A stretch of DNA of 64,000 bases from Paenibacillus sp. FSL R7-0204 (GTDB lineage Bacteria > Bacillota > Bacilli > Paenibacillales > Paenibacillaceae): assembly GCF_038002225.1 (NCBI RefSeq), contig NZ_JBBOCA010000001.1, positions 2,852,001 to 2,916,000 of the forward strand, written 5' to 3'. The notes beneath the pieces were generated by a model. It saw only the letters and a program-made list of their open reading frames with translations. It had not been told where the DNA came from and ran no database searches. Position numbers and translations under genes: made by a program. Shown here piece by piece: positions 25,856 through 34,569 of the stretch. Numbering within the stretch: position 1 is the stretch's first letter; every line of letters starts with the position of its first letter.

Positions 25856-26914
25856 ATGAATCAACAGGCAGTGTCCGGGAGCGGGCTGGATGAGAAGGCC
25901 AAGCCGCTGAAGCTGCGGTCCCGTCCCTGGGCGGCAACACTAATTCTTATTGGCGGTCTCATTGCGCTGGCGCTGGGGATCGCTATATCCGTATCGTTCG
26001 GGGCCGCAGATATTAAGCTGTCGGTCGTATGGACCGCAGTCTTTCATTTCAATCCCGATATTACCGACCATCAGATCATCCGTGAGCTTAGGCTGCCGCG
26101 TGTGCTGGGCGGCGTAATGGTGGGAGCCAGCCTCGCTGTGGCAGGGGCTATTATGCAAGGGATGACCCGCAATCCGCTGGCGGATTCGGGACTGATGGGC
26201 ATTAACTCTGGAGCGGGCTTTGCGCTGGCGGTCTGCTTTGCATTTTTTCCGGGATTGCCGTTCATGTATCTCATTCTCTATTCCTTCGTTGGCGCCGGAG
26301 CGGGAGCGGGAATTGTCTATGGAGTAGGCTCACTGGCGAAGGGCGGGCTAACCCCGGCCAGGCTCGTATTGGCAGGTGCTGCCCTCAGTGCGCTGCTCTC
26401 AGCGCTAAGTGAAGGCATCGCCCTGTATTTCCGGATCGGACAAGATCTCGCCTTCTGGTATGCCGGCGGTCTGGCCGGAACGAAGTGGTTCCAGCTGCAG
26501 ATCATGTCTCCATGGGTGATAGCGGCTATCCTCGGAGCCATTGTGCTGTCCCGTTCGATTACGATGCTCAGCCTGGGTGAGGATATTGCTAAAGGGCTTG
26601 GGCAGCGTACAGGGCTGGTGAAATTGGCGGGTACGCTAATTGTCCTGATTCTAGCCGGAGCCTCGGTAGCTGTAGTGGGAGCTGTAGGGTTTGTCGGCCT
26701 GATCATCCCTCATCTGACGCGTTATCTGGTAGGTGTGGATTACCGCTGGATTATTCCCTGCTCTGCGGTGCTTGGTGCGCTGCTGGTGGTCGGGGGCGAT
26801 CTGACGGCCCGGATGATCAATCCGCCGCATGAAACGCCGGTGGGTGCGATTATAGCGCTGATTGGGGTACCGTTCTTCCTGTATCTGGCCCGAAAAGAAA
26901 GAAGGGAGCTGTAA
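25856..26914 (+). CDS. FecCD-family iron-siderophore ABC permease (first)
   Basis: The 352-residue multi-pass protein has the FecCD signature LRLPRVLGGVMVGASLAVAG and the ATPase-contact region FVGLIIPHLTRYLVG. It forms half of the channel for ferric-siderophore uptake. ATG at 25856 follows AGGTGA by six bases; GTG at 25847 is an alternative. A Fur box lies immediately upstream, and the second permease starts three bases after its stop. Confidence 0.92.
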   Translation: MNQQAVSGSGLDEKAKPLKLRSRPWAATLILIGGLIALALGIAISVSFGAADIKLSVVWTAVFHFNPDITDHQIIRELRLPRVLGGVMVGASLAVAGAIMQGMTRNPLADSGLMGINSGAGFALAVCFAFFPGLPFMYLILYSFVGAGAGAGIVYGVGSLAKGGLTPARLVLAGAALSALLSALSEGIALYFRIGQDLAFWYAGGLAGTKWFQLQIMSPWVIAAILGAIVLSRSITMLSLGEDIAKGLGQRTGLVKLAGTLIVLILAGASVAVVGAVGFVGLIIPHLTRYLVGVDYRWIIPCSAVLGALLVVGGDLTARMINPPHETPVGAIIALIGVPFFLYLARKERREL

Positions 26915-26916
26915 AG

Positions 26917-27951
26917 ATGCAGAGCCGAAAGAAAATTTCTTCAGAAGATGCAAGGCGTAAGCATGGCCTTAGGGTGATTGGCGTGCTGGCCGTTCTGATT
27001 GTGATCATGTTCATTATAAGTGTGAATACAGGATACATAAGACTTACTCCGCTTGAGCTGTTGGATACGTTGTTCGGTAAGGGTACGGAGAAGCAGGAGC
27101 TGATTCTGTTCCAGTTCCGCCTGCCGCGGATTGTCATTTCTCTGTTAATTGGTACCGCACTTGCCGTATCCGGCGCAGTGATGCAAGGGGTCTTCCGCAA
27201 TGATCTGGCCGATCCGGGTATTCTCGGCATTAATGCCGGGGCCGGGCTGATGGTCATGCTGCTGATTTCCTTCTACCCGACGACCTCGGCGGCACCGGTC
27301 TATCTGTTGCCTGTGGTTGCTTTTGCCGGGGCGGCCTGCACTGCTGCTCTGATCTACAGCCTCGCCTACAAACGGCATCAGGGCATTTCGCCGATCCGGC
27401 TGCTGCTTACCGGGGTCGCAGTGGCGGCAGGCATGAGCGCGGCGATGATCGTGCTGACGCTTCGCCTCGATCCGGACAAGTATCAGTTCGTTGCCACCTG
27501 GCTGGCGGGCAGCATCTGGGGCACAAGCTGGAAGTTTGTCTTATCCCTGCTGCCCTGGATTCTGATTCTCCTGCCTTATGTCATCTACAAGGCACGGGTG
27601 ATGAATGTACTTAATCTGGGCCAGCAGACAGCGACAGGACTCGGTGCTAATGTGAGCAGAGAGCAGTTCCGTCTGCTGGCAGCAGCGGTCGGCCTTGCGG
27701 CTTCCAGCGTAGCGGTCAGCGGAGGTATCGGCTTCGTCGGGCTGGTCGGCCCGCATCTGGCGCGGCGGCTGGTTGGACCGAAGCATCAGCTGATGCTGCC
27801 CGCCTCTGCGCTGATCGGCGCGCTGCTTGTCATTGCGGCGGATACGATCGGACGGCGGATTCTGCAGCCGTCCGAGATTCCTACCGGCATTGTAGTAGCC
27901 GTCATCGGTGCTCCATACTTTCTGTATCTTCTGGCCCGTACCAAATCTTAA
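26917..27951 (+). CDS. FecCD-family iron-siderophore ABC permease (second)
   Basis: The 344-residue partner permease has FRLPRIVISLLIGTALAVSG, DPGILGINAGAG and FVGLVGPHLARRLVG. With the preceding protein it makes a heterodimeric channel of the BtuC/FhuB type. ATG at 26917 follows GAAGGGAGC that overlaps the end of the first gene. No ATPase gene follows. In B. subtilis several such importers share the ATPase YusV encoded elsewhere, and the same may hold here. Confidence 0.92.
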   Translation: MQSRKKISSEDARRKHGLRVIGVLAVLIVIMFIISVNTGYIRLTPLELLDTLFGKGTEKQELILFQFRLPRIVISLLIGTALAVSGAVMQGVFRNDLADPGILGINAGAGLMVMLLISFYPTTSAAPVYLLPVVAFAGAACTAALIYSLAYKRHQGISPIRLLLTGVAVAAGMSAAMIVLTLRLDPDKYQFVATWLAGSIWGTSWKFVLSLLPWILILLPYVIYKARVMNVLNLGQQTATGLGANVSREQFRLLAAAVGLAASSVAVSGGIGFVGLVGPHLARRLVGPKHQLMLPASALIGALLVIAADTIGRRILQPSEIPTGIVVAVIGAPYFLYLLARTKS

Positions 27952-27978
27952 ATACAACCAGACCTTGGAGGGATATCA

Positions 27979-29019
27979 ATGAACGAAGCAATGGAATTAT
28001 ACGATGTGACGATTATTGGCGGCGGCCCCGCAGGCATGTATACAGCGTTCTATAGCGGAATGAGGGATCTGAAGACTAAGCTGATTGAAGCGAAGGATGA
28101 GCTGGGCGGCAGAATGCTGATCTATCCTGAGAAGATGATCTGGGATGTCGGAGGAGTAACACCTATTCTCTGCCGCCAGTTAATTGATCAGCTGGCAGAG
28201 CAGGCGCGCACCTTCGATCCTACCCTTGTATTCGGACAGCAGATTGTTCACCAGGCCCGCCAGGACGACGGAACGTATATCCTGACCTCAGCCACAGGCG
28301 AGCAGCACTGGACCCGTACCGTCATACTTACCATCGGATACGGTATTCTGCAGATGGCGAAGCTGGAGATTGAAGGCGCGGACCGCTATGAGGTGACGAA
28401 TCTGCACTACACGGTACAGGAGCTGGAGCCCTTCCGCGGCAAGCGGGTACTGATCTCGGGCGGCGGCGATTCCGCAGTGGACTGGGCGAATGAGCTGGAG
28501 GGGATTGCCGCCAGCGTAACCGTGGTGCACCGCCGGGAGCAGTTCGGCGGGCATGAGAAGAATATTGCCCGGATGAAGGCCTCCTCGGTGGATGTGCGTG
28601 TGCCTTGTGCGGTAAGCCAGCTGCACAGCAGTGACGGAGAGCAGATCGATCAGGTGACCGTCTGCCATATTCAGACCGGAGAGCACGAGCAGCTTGAGGT
28701 CGATGCCGTCATTGTCAATCACGGGCTGAGAAGCGACTTCGGTCCGCTGAAGGACTGGGGACTGGATATGGGAGAATGGTGTGCGAACGTCAGCGGGAAG
28801 CTGGAGACCAATCTCCCGGGTATCTTCGCTGCCGGAGATTTCGTGGATCATGAGAGCAAGGTAAGGCTCATTGCCGGAACGTTCACCGATGCGGTGCTTG
28901 CCCTGAACAGCGCAAAGCTGTACATGGACCCTACCGCTGAGAAGGTAGCCTACGTCTCCTCCCATAATGACCGGTTCAAGGAGAAGAACAAGGCACTTGG
29001 CGTAGTAGATAACCACTAG
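27979..29019 (+). CDS. Ferredoxin-NADP(+) reductase-like flavoprotein (thioredoxin reductase fold)
   Basis: The 346-residue protein has the FAD motif [18 protein letters not shown] (residues 9-26), a second dinucleotide motif [16 protein letters not shown] (near 160) and a C-terminal AAGDF motif. It lacks a CxxC redox disulfide, which marks it as a YumC/YcgT-type ferredoxin-NADP reductase and not a thioredoxin reductase. ATG at 27979 follows TTGGAGGGATATCA. Its place in the Fur-controlled operon suggests electron supply for reductive iron release from siderophores, possibly through the [2Fe-2S] protein at 36308. Confidence 0.85.
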   Translation: MNEAMELYDVTIIGGGPAGMYTAFYSGMRDLKTKLIEAKDELGGRMLIYPEKMIWDVGGVTPILCRQLIDQLAEQARTFDPTLVFGQQIVHQARQDDGTYILTSATGEQHWTRTVILTIGYGILQMAKLEIEGADRYEVTNLHYTVQELEPFRGKRVLISGGGDSAVDWANELEGIAASVTVVHRREQFGGHEKNIARMKASSVDVRVPCAVSQLHSSDGEQIDQVTVCHIQTGEHEQLEVDAVIVNHGLRSDFGPLKDWGLDMGEWCANVSGKLETNLPGIFAAGDFVDHESKVRLIAGTFTDAVLALNSAKLYMDPTAEKVAYVSSHNDRFKEKNKALGVVDNH

Positions 29020-29079
29020 CATTCCTCCTTCAGAGATACCAGCCGGTGTACCGGCATTATCTCATAAGCTGTATCTGCA

Positions 29080-29131
29080 CAAGCTGTCCCTTACACGGAT
29101 TATTCCGTACCGGGGACAGCTTGTTTCTGCT
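29080..29131 (+). terminator. Terminator of the siderophore permease operon
   Basis: AAGCTGTCCC pairs with GGGGACAGCTT around a loop containing a second small stem (ACACGG/CCGT), followed by a T-rich stretch (GTTTCTGCTTTT). Confidence 0.75.
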
Positions 29132-29150
29132 TTTACACATTCCATATGCT

Positions 29151-29180
29151 GTATAAAAAAAGGATCGCGGGCGAATAGTA
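29151..29180 (+). promoter_or_regulatory. Possible forespore (sigma-G-type) promoter of the ger operon
   Basis: GTATA at 29151 and GAATAGTA at 29173 are spaced 17 bp apart, resembling sigma-G elements. They lie about 20 bp upstream of the gerA-type coding start. The match is partial. Confidence 0.3.
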
Positions 29181-29199
29181 AGAGCCAGGAGGTGAGGAT

Positions 29200-30732
29200 A
29201 TGGAGGATATAAATTCGCCGGTCTCCCCTAGGCTGGAAGACAACATCAGTACCATTCAAGCAAGGCTCGGGAACAGCCCCGATCTGGTTATACGCACTTA
29301 TGAATTAATTAATAGAACAGCCCGTGTGGCTGCAGTATATATCGCTGGCATAACAGATAGAGTGATGGTCGATGACTATATCTCGCATGTCATGTCCTTT
29401 CAAGCTCTGAATGACCGTGCACGGCTTGCGGTAACTCCGGAGGAAGTCTACAGCTATATTAAAGAGAATGCCCTTAGTATAGGCAAGGAGAAGCTGGTTA
29501 CAGATATTAACGGGCTGCTGGAGGCGCTGCTCTCGGGCGATACGGTTATTCTGGTGAACGGAGTGGAAGGAGGTATTAGTGGAAGCACCTGCGGCGGGGA
29601 GTCCCGCGCGGTTACGGAGGCAGGCACCCAGGTCGCCATCCGCGGCTCCAAAGAAAGCTTCACAGAGACCATCAGCACGAATATTGCCCTGGTCCGCAAA
29701 ATCATCAAGAACCCGGACCTCTGGACCGAAACGATGAAGCTGGGCGATGTTACCCACACTGATATCACGATTATGTATATCCGCGGCATTGCCGATGAAG
29801 CGACGATTCAGGCGTTCAAGGATAAGCTTCAGGAGATTAAGGTCGATATGATTCTGGAGTCGGGATATATCGAGCAGATCGTAGAGGACAATAAATATTC
29901 GCCGTTCCCCACAATGTTCAATACGGAGCGCCCGGATAGTGTGGCAGCCAATCTGCTGGATGGACGGATAGCTATCTTCGTGGACGGTACCCCATTTGTC
30001 CTGATTGCTCCTACGACCTTCTTCATGTTCTTTCATACGGTGGAGGATTACTACCAGCGGTATGATATCTCCTCGCTGATCCGGATGCTCCGGTTTGTGT
30101 GCCTGGTCATTTCGATGTATGGTCCGGCAATCTTCGTTGCTGCGCTGAACTTCCATCAGGAGATGATTCCAACCCCGCTGCTGATCAATCTGGCGTCACA
30201 GCGGGAGGGGGTGCCGTTCCCTGCCTTTGTTGAAGCGGTTCTCATGGAGGTTACCTTTGAGATTATCCGGGAAGCAGGGGTCCGTATGCCTTCACCGATC
30301 GGCCAGACCGTCTCCATCATTGGCGGTCTCGTGCTTGGGACAGCAGCGGTTCAGGCAGGGATCGTCTCGCCGGCGATGGTCATTGTGGTCTCGCTGACAG
30401 GAATCTCCAGTTTTGCTACACCTGCCTTCAACATGGCGCTCTCCATCCGCATGCTGCGGTTTATCATCATGGCGATCGCCGCATTTATGGGATTGTATGG
30501 CATCGCCATATTCACTATTATGCTGATTGCTCATCTATGCAGCCTGCGCTCGCTCGGGGTTCCTTACATGACGCCTATCGGTCCCTTTGTTCCGGGGAAT
30601 CTGAAGGATACCTTCATCCGCTCCCCGCAGAGCTTCACGAGGCTCAGAAAGCGGCTAGTCAACAACAGCAACCGCTCTTCAGCCTCTCCCGCAGGGAAAA
30701 GGGCCGCCGGGAGGAAATCTGATGAACGGTAA
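29200..30732 (+). CDS. Spore germination protein, GerA (A-subunit) family
   Basis: The 510-residue protein has the GerA-family soluble N-terminal domain (VEGGISGSTCGGESRAV then RGSKESFTETISTNIALVRK). Five or six membrane segments follow from about residue 290, including the conserved LINLASQREGVPFPAFVEA and MPSPIGQTVSIIGGLVLG. A-subunits sit in the spore inner membrane and, with B and C subunits, respond to nutrient germinants. ATG at 29200 follows CCAGGAGGTGA. It overlaps the next gene by 11 bp. The germinant is unknown. Confidence 0.92.
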   Translation: MEDINSPVSPRLEDNISTIQARLGNSPDLVIRTYELINRTARVAAVYIAGITDRVMVDDYISHVMSFQALNDRARLAVTPEEVYSYIKENALSIGKEKLVTDINGLLEALLSGDTVILVNGVEGGISGSTCGGESRAVTEAGTQVAIRGSKESFTETISTNIALVRKIIKNPDLWTETMKLGDVTHTDITIMYIRGIADEATIQAFKDKLQEIKVDMILESGYIEQIVEDNKYSPFPTMFNTERPDSVAANLLDGRIAIFVDGTPFVLIAPTTFFMFFHTVEDYYQRYDISSLIRMLRFVCLVISMYGPAIFVAALNFHQEMIPTPLLINLASQREGVPFPAFVEAVLMEVTFEIIREAGVRMPSPIGQTVSIIGGLVLGTAAVQAGIVSPAMVIVVSLTGISSFATPAFNMALSIRMLRFIIMAIAAFMGLYGIAIFTIMLIAHLCSLRSLGVPYMTPIGPFVPGNLKDTFIRSPQSFTRLRKRLVNNSNRSSASPAGKRAAGRKSDER

Positions 30733-31927
30733 GGGGCTACTGCGCCTGATCGCCGTAGCGGTGCTGGTCCTGCCGCTTGGCGGCTGCTGGAACAGCCGTG
30801 AATTGAATGAGCTGGCCGTTGTAAGCGGCATAGGGATGGATCTTGTCCCGGAGACAGATGAATACCGGGTCACCTTTCAATTGGTCAATCCGTCTTCAAC
30901 ATCGACAAGTACCTCTCCCGGAAGTGGCAAACCTGCTGTAGTGGTGGTAACGGCCACTGACAAAACGATGTTCGGCGCGCTGCGGCGGGCGTCGAAGCAT
31001 GTAACCCGCCAGCTTTTTTTTGCCCATACCCAGCTTATTGTACTTGGGGAGCCCCTGGCGCGGGATGGTATTAACGATATCTTCGACATCTTCGAGCGGT
31101 CCCATGAGCTGCGGCTCAATTCAGAAATACTGGTCGCCCGTGGCAGCGATGCCGCCTCTGTCTTGAAGCTGCTGACCCCTGTAGAGAGTCTGCCTGCTCT
31201 GGGGCTGGTCAAAAAAGCGCAGAATACCTCCAGTGTCTGGGGGGAGAACCGGCCAATCAGCGTATTTGATGTCATTCACGGCATTACTGGAGAAGGTGAT
31301 CTGACGATCAATGCGGTGAAGATCAAGGGAGATGCTCAGGAGGGGGAGAAGAAAAGCAATCTGGAGGGGTCAGAGACCCTGACCGAGACGGTGATGAACG
31401 GGCTTGGGGTGTTCAGACAGGGAAAGCTGCTCTACTGGATGAAGGACTCAGAAGCACGGGGCACCGAGTGGCTGCTTAACCAGATAGATGAAACCGTGCT
31501 CGATATTGATGCGGATGACAAAAAAGAGTCCGTTGCCGTCAATATCATCTATTCCAGAACGGAGGTAAAAACCACGATGGAGAACGGTCTTCCGGTCTTT
31601 CATGTGACGATTGCGGAGGAGGGAAGCGTTAATGAAACAGACAGCTTCGTGGATCTCAGCAAGCGGGAAGAAATTATGAAGCTTGAGCAGGAGCTGGAAA
31701 AGAAGACGAGGATTGAGGTTATGCAGGCTTTTGAGAAGGGACAAGAGCTGGAGAGTGATATTTTCAATTTCGGCAATGAGCTGAAGCGGACGAATCCGCA
31801 GGAATGGGCAGCGCTGGACGGGGACTGGGGCCAGATCTTCGCGAAGGGCAAGCTGGATCTTAAGATCAAGGCTTACATCCGCAGTACCGGCATGAGTCTG
31901 AAACCCTATATTCCGGAAGGTAAATAA
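30722..31927 (+). CDS. Spore germination lipoprotein, Ger(x)C family
   Basis: The 401-residue lipoprotein has the lipobox LGGC near residue 21 followed by the Ger(x)C signature CWNSRELNELAVVSGIGMD. The remainder matches the family layout, with RQLFFAHTQLIVLGE and a C-terminal domain ending in a helix and strand near YIRSTG. It is anchored at the outer face of the spore inner membrane as the C subunit of a germinant receptor. ATG at 30722 follows GGGAGGAAA. The subunit order here is A, C, B. Confidence 0.92.
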   Translation: MNGKGLLRLIAVAVLVLPLGGCWNSRELNELAVVSGIGMDLVPETDEYRVTFQLVNPSSTSTSTSPGSGKPAVVVVTATDKTMFGALRRASKHVTRQLFFAHTQLIVLGEPLARDGINDIFDIFERSHELRLNSEILVARGSDAASVLKLLTPVESLPALGLVKKAQNTSSVWGENRPISVFDVIHGITGEGDLTINAVKIKGDAQEGEKKSNLEGSETLTETVMNGLGVFRQGKLLYWMKDSEARGTEWLLNQIDETVLDIDADDKKESVAVNIIYSRTEVKTTMENGLPVFHVTIAEEGSVNETDSFVDLSKREEIMKLEQELEKKTRIEVMQAFEKGQELESDIFNFGNELKRTNPQEWAALDGDWGQIFAKGKLDLKIKAYIRSTGMSLKPYIPEGK

Positions 31928-31961
31928 TCGGTTTAACCGCAGAAATCAGGTGATTGGTGTT

Positions 31962-33059
31962 ATGAAAAAAGAAGCGATCAGTCCGAACCAGCTGCTTGCG
32001 TTGATCATTCTGTTTGAGCTGGGAACCGCCGTGCTTGTCCCTATCGGCCTGGAGAGCGGCCATTCGGTCTGGCTCGCGATTCTGATGGCCCTTCCCGGAG
32101 GCATCCTGCTGTATCTGGTATTCGCACAGCTCTATCTCCAGTTTCCGAACCAGATTATTAGCGGGTATACACGCACCATTCTCGGGCCGTGGCTGGGCTG
32201 GCCGGTCAGCCTGCTGTTTCTGCCGGTGATTCTCTATAACGGCTCCAGAAATCTGCGGGAAGCGGGGGATTTGCTGATCACGGCCTCCTATGACAAAACC
32301 CCGATTCTGATCATTAATTCGATCATGGTTATTGCCGTGATATATATCCTGAGCAAGGGGATAGAAGTGTTCGCCAGAACCGCCGAGATTGTCCTGTGGA
32401 TCGTGATCTTTATGGGGTGCATCTGTATTATCGCTGTTATTTCGGCCGGGCTGGTGGAGTATAAGAATCTGTTCCCGCTACATCTGAATGACTACACGAA
32501 AGCCTTGAAATCAGCCTATCCCAACATCCTGATCTTTCCGTTCGGCGAATTGATGTGCTTCACTACCATTCTGCCCCACTTCAATAAATCCCGGAAAATT
32601 AAGAAGACCGGAATCGCAGCCATCATTGTCAGCGCCTGTCTGCTCAGCTTCACGCATGCAATCGAAATGTCTGTGCTTGGCGAGAACCTGTACAGCCGTA
32701 CCGCCTTTCCCATGTTTACGACCATTACCCTTGTGAATATGGCCAATTTCATTCAACGGCTGGATGCCCTGGTAATGCTGACGCTGATTATCGGGGCGTT
32801 CTTTAAGCTGACCGTCTACTGTTATGCTGCTGTTGCGATTGCCAACGATCTGTTCAAGGTAAACGATACAAGCAGGCTGGTTATTCCGGCAGGCGTGATT
32901 ATGCTGTTCAGCTCTTTTGTCAGCGCGCAGAATTATCCGGAGCATATGAATGACGGGAAGACTTTTCTGCAGACGATTCTGCCGGTATTCTGTGCGGTGA
33001 TTCCAATCCTGCTGTTGCTGATTCATCTTGTCCGGCGTAAGTTCGGATTGTACCGTTAG
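31962..33059 (+). CDS. Endospore germination permease, GerB (B-subunit) family
   Basis: The 365-residue protein has about ten membrane segments of the APC-like spore germination permease family. It starts ISPNQLLALIILFELGTAVLVPIG and includes FPFGELMCFTTILPHF. It forms the transporter-like part of the germinant receptor. ATG at 31962 follows AGGTGA by eight bases; an in-frame GTG at 31950 overlaps that site. The stop lies only five bases from the end of a convergent small gene. Confidence 0.92.
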   Translation: MKKEAISPNQLLALIILFELGTAVLVPIGLESGHSVWLAILMALPGGILLYLVFAQLYLQFPNQIISGYTRTILGPWLGWPVSLLFLPVILYNGSRNLREAGDLLITASYDKTPILIINSIMVIAVIYILSKGIEVFARTAEIVLWIVIFMGCICIIAVISAGLVEYKNLFPLHLNDYTKALKSAYPNILIFPFGELMCFTTILPHFNKSRKIKKTGIAAIIVSACLLSFTHAIEMSVLGENLYSRTAFPMFTTITLVNMANFIQRLDALVMLTLIIGAFFKLTVYCYAAVAIANDLFKVNDTSRLVIPAGVIMLFSSFVSAQNYPEHMNDGKTFLQTILPVFCAVIPILLLLIHLVRRKFGLYR

Positions 33060-33064
33060 AAGAA

Positions 33065-33298
33065 TTAAGACGGTTTCCGGCGGGATTGACGCTTCTTAGA
33101 GGCATGAACGGCTACCTGAACGAACGGGAGAAGCAGGAAGATTGTGATACATATGGCTTCCTGTAGTGTGGTTGTAGCAAAGATGGTCGAGAGCGAATGA
33201 ATGGATGCACGCAGGCTGATGCCGGACATCACATCAATGATGACTATTAACGTAAGCGTAAGCACAGCGAACAGCACATAGATAGAGATAATCTTCAT
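33065..33298 (-). CDS. Small two-helix membrane protein
   Basis: The 77-residue protein has two hydrophobic segments (about residues 3-25 and 42-62) and a basic tail (ASKKRQSRRKPS). ATG at 33298 follows AAGGAGACCTCC. The family is not recognised. It is convergent with the gerB-type gene, with no room for a terminator between them, so antisense overlap of the transcripts is likely. Confidence 0.65.
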   Translation of the reverse strand: MKIISIYVLFAVLTLTLIVIIDVMSGISLRASIHSLSTIFATTTLQEAICITIFLLLPFVQVAVHASKKRQSRRKPS

Positions 33299-33396
33299 GG
33301 AGGTCTCCTTGTGCACCGCAAGAATAATTTGCCGGTTCCGGCGCGGCGGGCTACAGATATTATCTCCGAGTATCGGATAGGGTAAACGCCAAAAGC

Positions 33397-33430
33397 TGCC
33401 GGAAGCCATTCGAGGCTCCGGGCAGCTTAT
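33397..33430 (-). terminator. Terminator after the siderophore-binding lipoprotein gene
   Basis: Read on the minus strand, AAGCTGCCCGG pairs with CCGGCAGCTT around AGCC/GGCT and a short loop. It lies 12 bp after the stop codon. The T-run is short. Confidence 0.65.
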
Positions 33431-33441
33431 TCATGAGTCCA

Positions 33442-34467
33442 TTATTGTTGTGCCCCGGTCAGCCAATCGGCCAGCTCCTCCGTCTGAGCCAGAACGGCAA
33501 TCGGATCATAATACCAGGAGCGATCTTCTTTCCATACATAGATCTTCCCGTTCTTGACCGCCGGCAGGCTGCCCCAGATCGGGTCTGCCTGGAAGTCTTG
33601 GGCAGTCCGGGTGTTGTCGGTGATGACCAGGTAATCACCTGCATACTTGCCCAGAGTCTCAGCGGATAATTCAGCCCACTGCTTCTCCATAATTTCAGCA
33701 GCCTCCCCAGCCGGCGGCTTGCGCCCCAGCGCCTGATAAATAGGCTGTCCTCCGCGTCCGAAGTTGTCCCCATAGACCCAGGTAGACTTGTCTGCATGCT
33801 CTAGAATGCTGAAGGTGGCCCCGGCAGGAATGGCTGCATCCACCCGGGCCTTGGCGTCAGCAATACGCTTATCGTAATCAGCCAGCCACGCTGCTGCTTC
33901 CTGCTCCTTGCCCAGCAGCTTCCCGAAATAGGTTAGTTCTTCATGTGCATTCTTCAAATCGCCGTATGGTACAATGACCGTCGGGGCAATCTGGCTGAGC
34001 GCCGCATAGCTGTCTGCATTGCCGGAGATAATCAAGTCTGGATTCAGCGCGATGATGTTCTCCGGTGACATTTTACCGTATGTGCCGGTATCGAATACTC
34101 CTGTGAGGAATTCTTTGAAATACATATTCTCCAGTGTAAGCCCGGGCGCACCGACCGGAATGGTATCCAGTGCAATTAAGCTGCCCAGATATTCCTCGGC
34201 AACAATCCGCTGCGGTGCTGCCGGCACCTCAATATCTCCATTCACAGTTGTCACGGTATGGAAGGCGGGAGCTGCGGTTGCAGCAGCCTTCTCCGGCTGA
34301 GGGGAGGAAGCGGGTATCGCGGTAGCCTTAGCTGAAGCAGCACCATTGCTGCTATTAGAAGGGTTGTTTCCACAAGCCGAGGCGATAAGAGTCAAAACCA
34401 GAAGCACAGAAAAGGCTAACCAATGCTTCGGATGAATGTGGCGTGAACGTAAGTACGGGATTTTCAA
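33442..34467 (-). CDS. Iron-siderophore substrate-binding lipoprotein
   Basis: The 341-residue protein has a signal with lipobox SAC near residue 32, a Ser/Ala/Pro-rich linker and a periplasmic-binding (FepB/FhuD-type) fold with PQRIVAEEYLGSLIALDTIPVG, LNPDLIISGNADSY and YDPIAVLAQTEELADWL. TTG at 34467 follows TTAAGGAGGAGAC. A Fur box lies 24 bp upstream. It should deliver ferric siderophore to the FecCD permeases encoded at 25856-27951, from which it is separated by the ger operon. Confidence 0.92.
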   Translation of the reverse strand: MKIPYLRSRHIHPKHWLAFSVLLVLTLIASACGNNPSNSSNGAASAKATAIPASSPQPEKAAATAAPAFHTVTTVNGDIEVPAAPQRIVAEEYLGSLIALDTIPVGAPGLTLENMYFKEFLTGVFDTGTYGKMSPENIIALNPDLIISGNADSYAALSQIAPTVIVPYGDLKNAHEELTYFGKLLGKEQEAAAWLADYDKRIADAKARVDAAIPAGATFSILEHADKSTWVYGDNFGRGGQPIYQALGRKPPAGEAAEIMEKQWAELSAETLGKYAGDYLVITDNTRTAQDFQADPIWGSLPAVKNGKIYVWKEDRSWYYDPIAVLAQTEELADWLTGAQQ

Positions 34468-34490
34468 GATGTCTCCTCCTTAATCTGGAA

Positions 34491-34509
34491 CGATTATCAT
34501 TCTCAATAA
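34491..34509 (-). promoter_or_regulatory. Fur box upstream of the siderophore-binding lipoprotein
   Basis: The stretch GATTATCATTCTCAATAA, read either way, matches the Fur consensus of inverted ATAAT/ATTAT repeats. It lies between the lipoprotein start and the end of the AraC-type regulator gene. Confidence 0.75.
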
Positions 34510-34569
34510 CACTTTACAGAGTTTGCGCTGATTAGACTATGGCTGAATGTGATGTCCGGCTATGTAAAT

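Noticed and set aside
27979..29019. Thioredoxin reductase
   Set aside because: The fold matches but the redox-active CxxC pair is absent. The ferredoxin-NADP reductase-like subgroup fits better.
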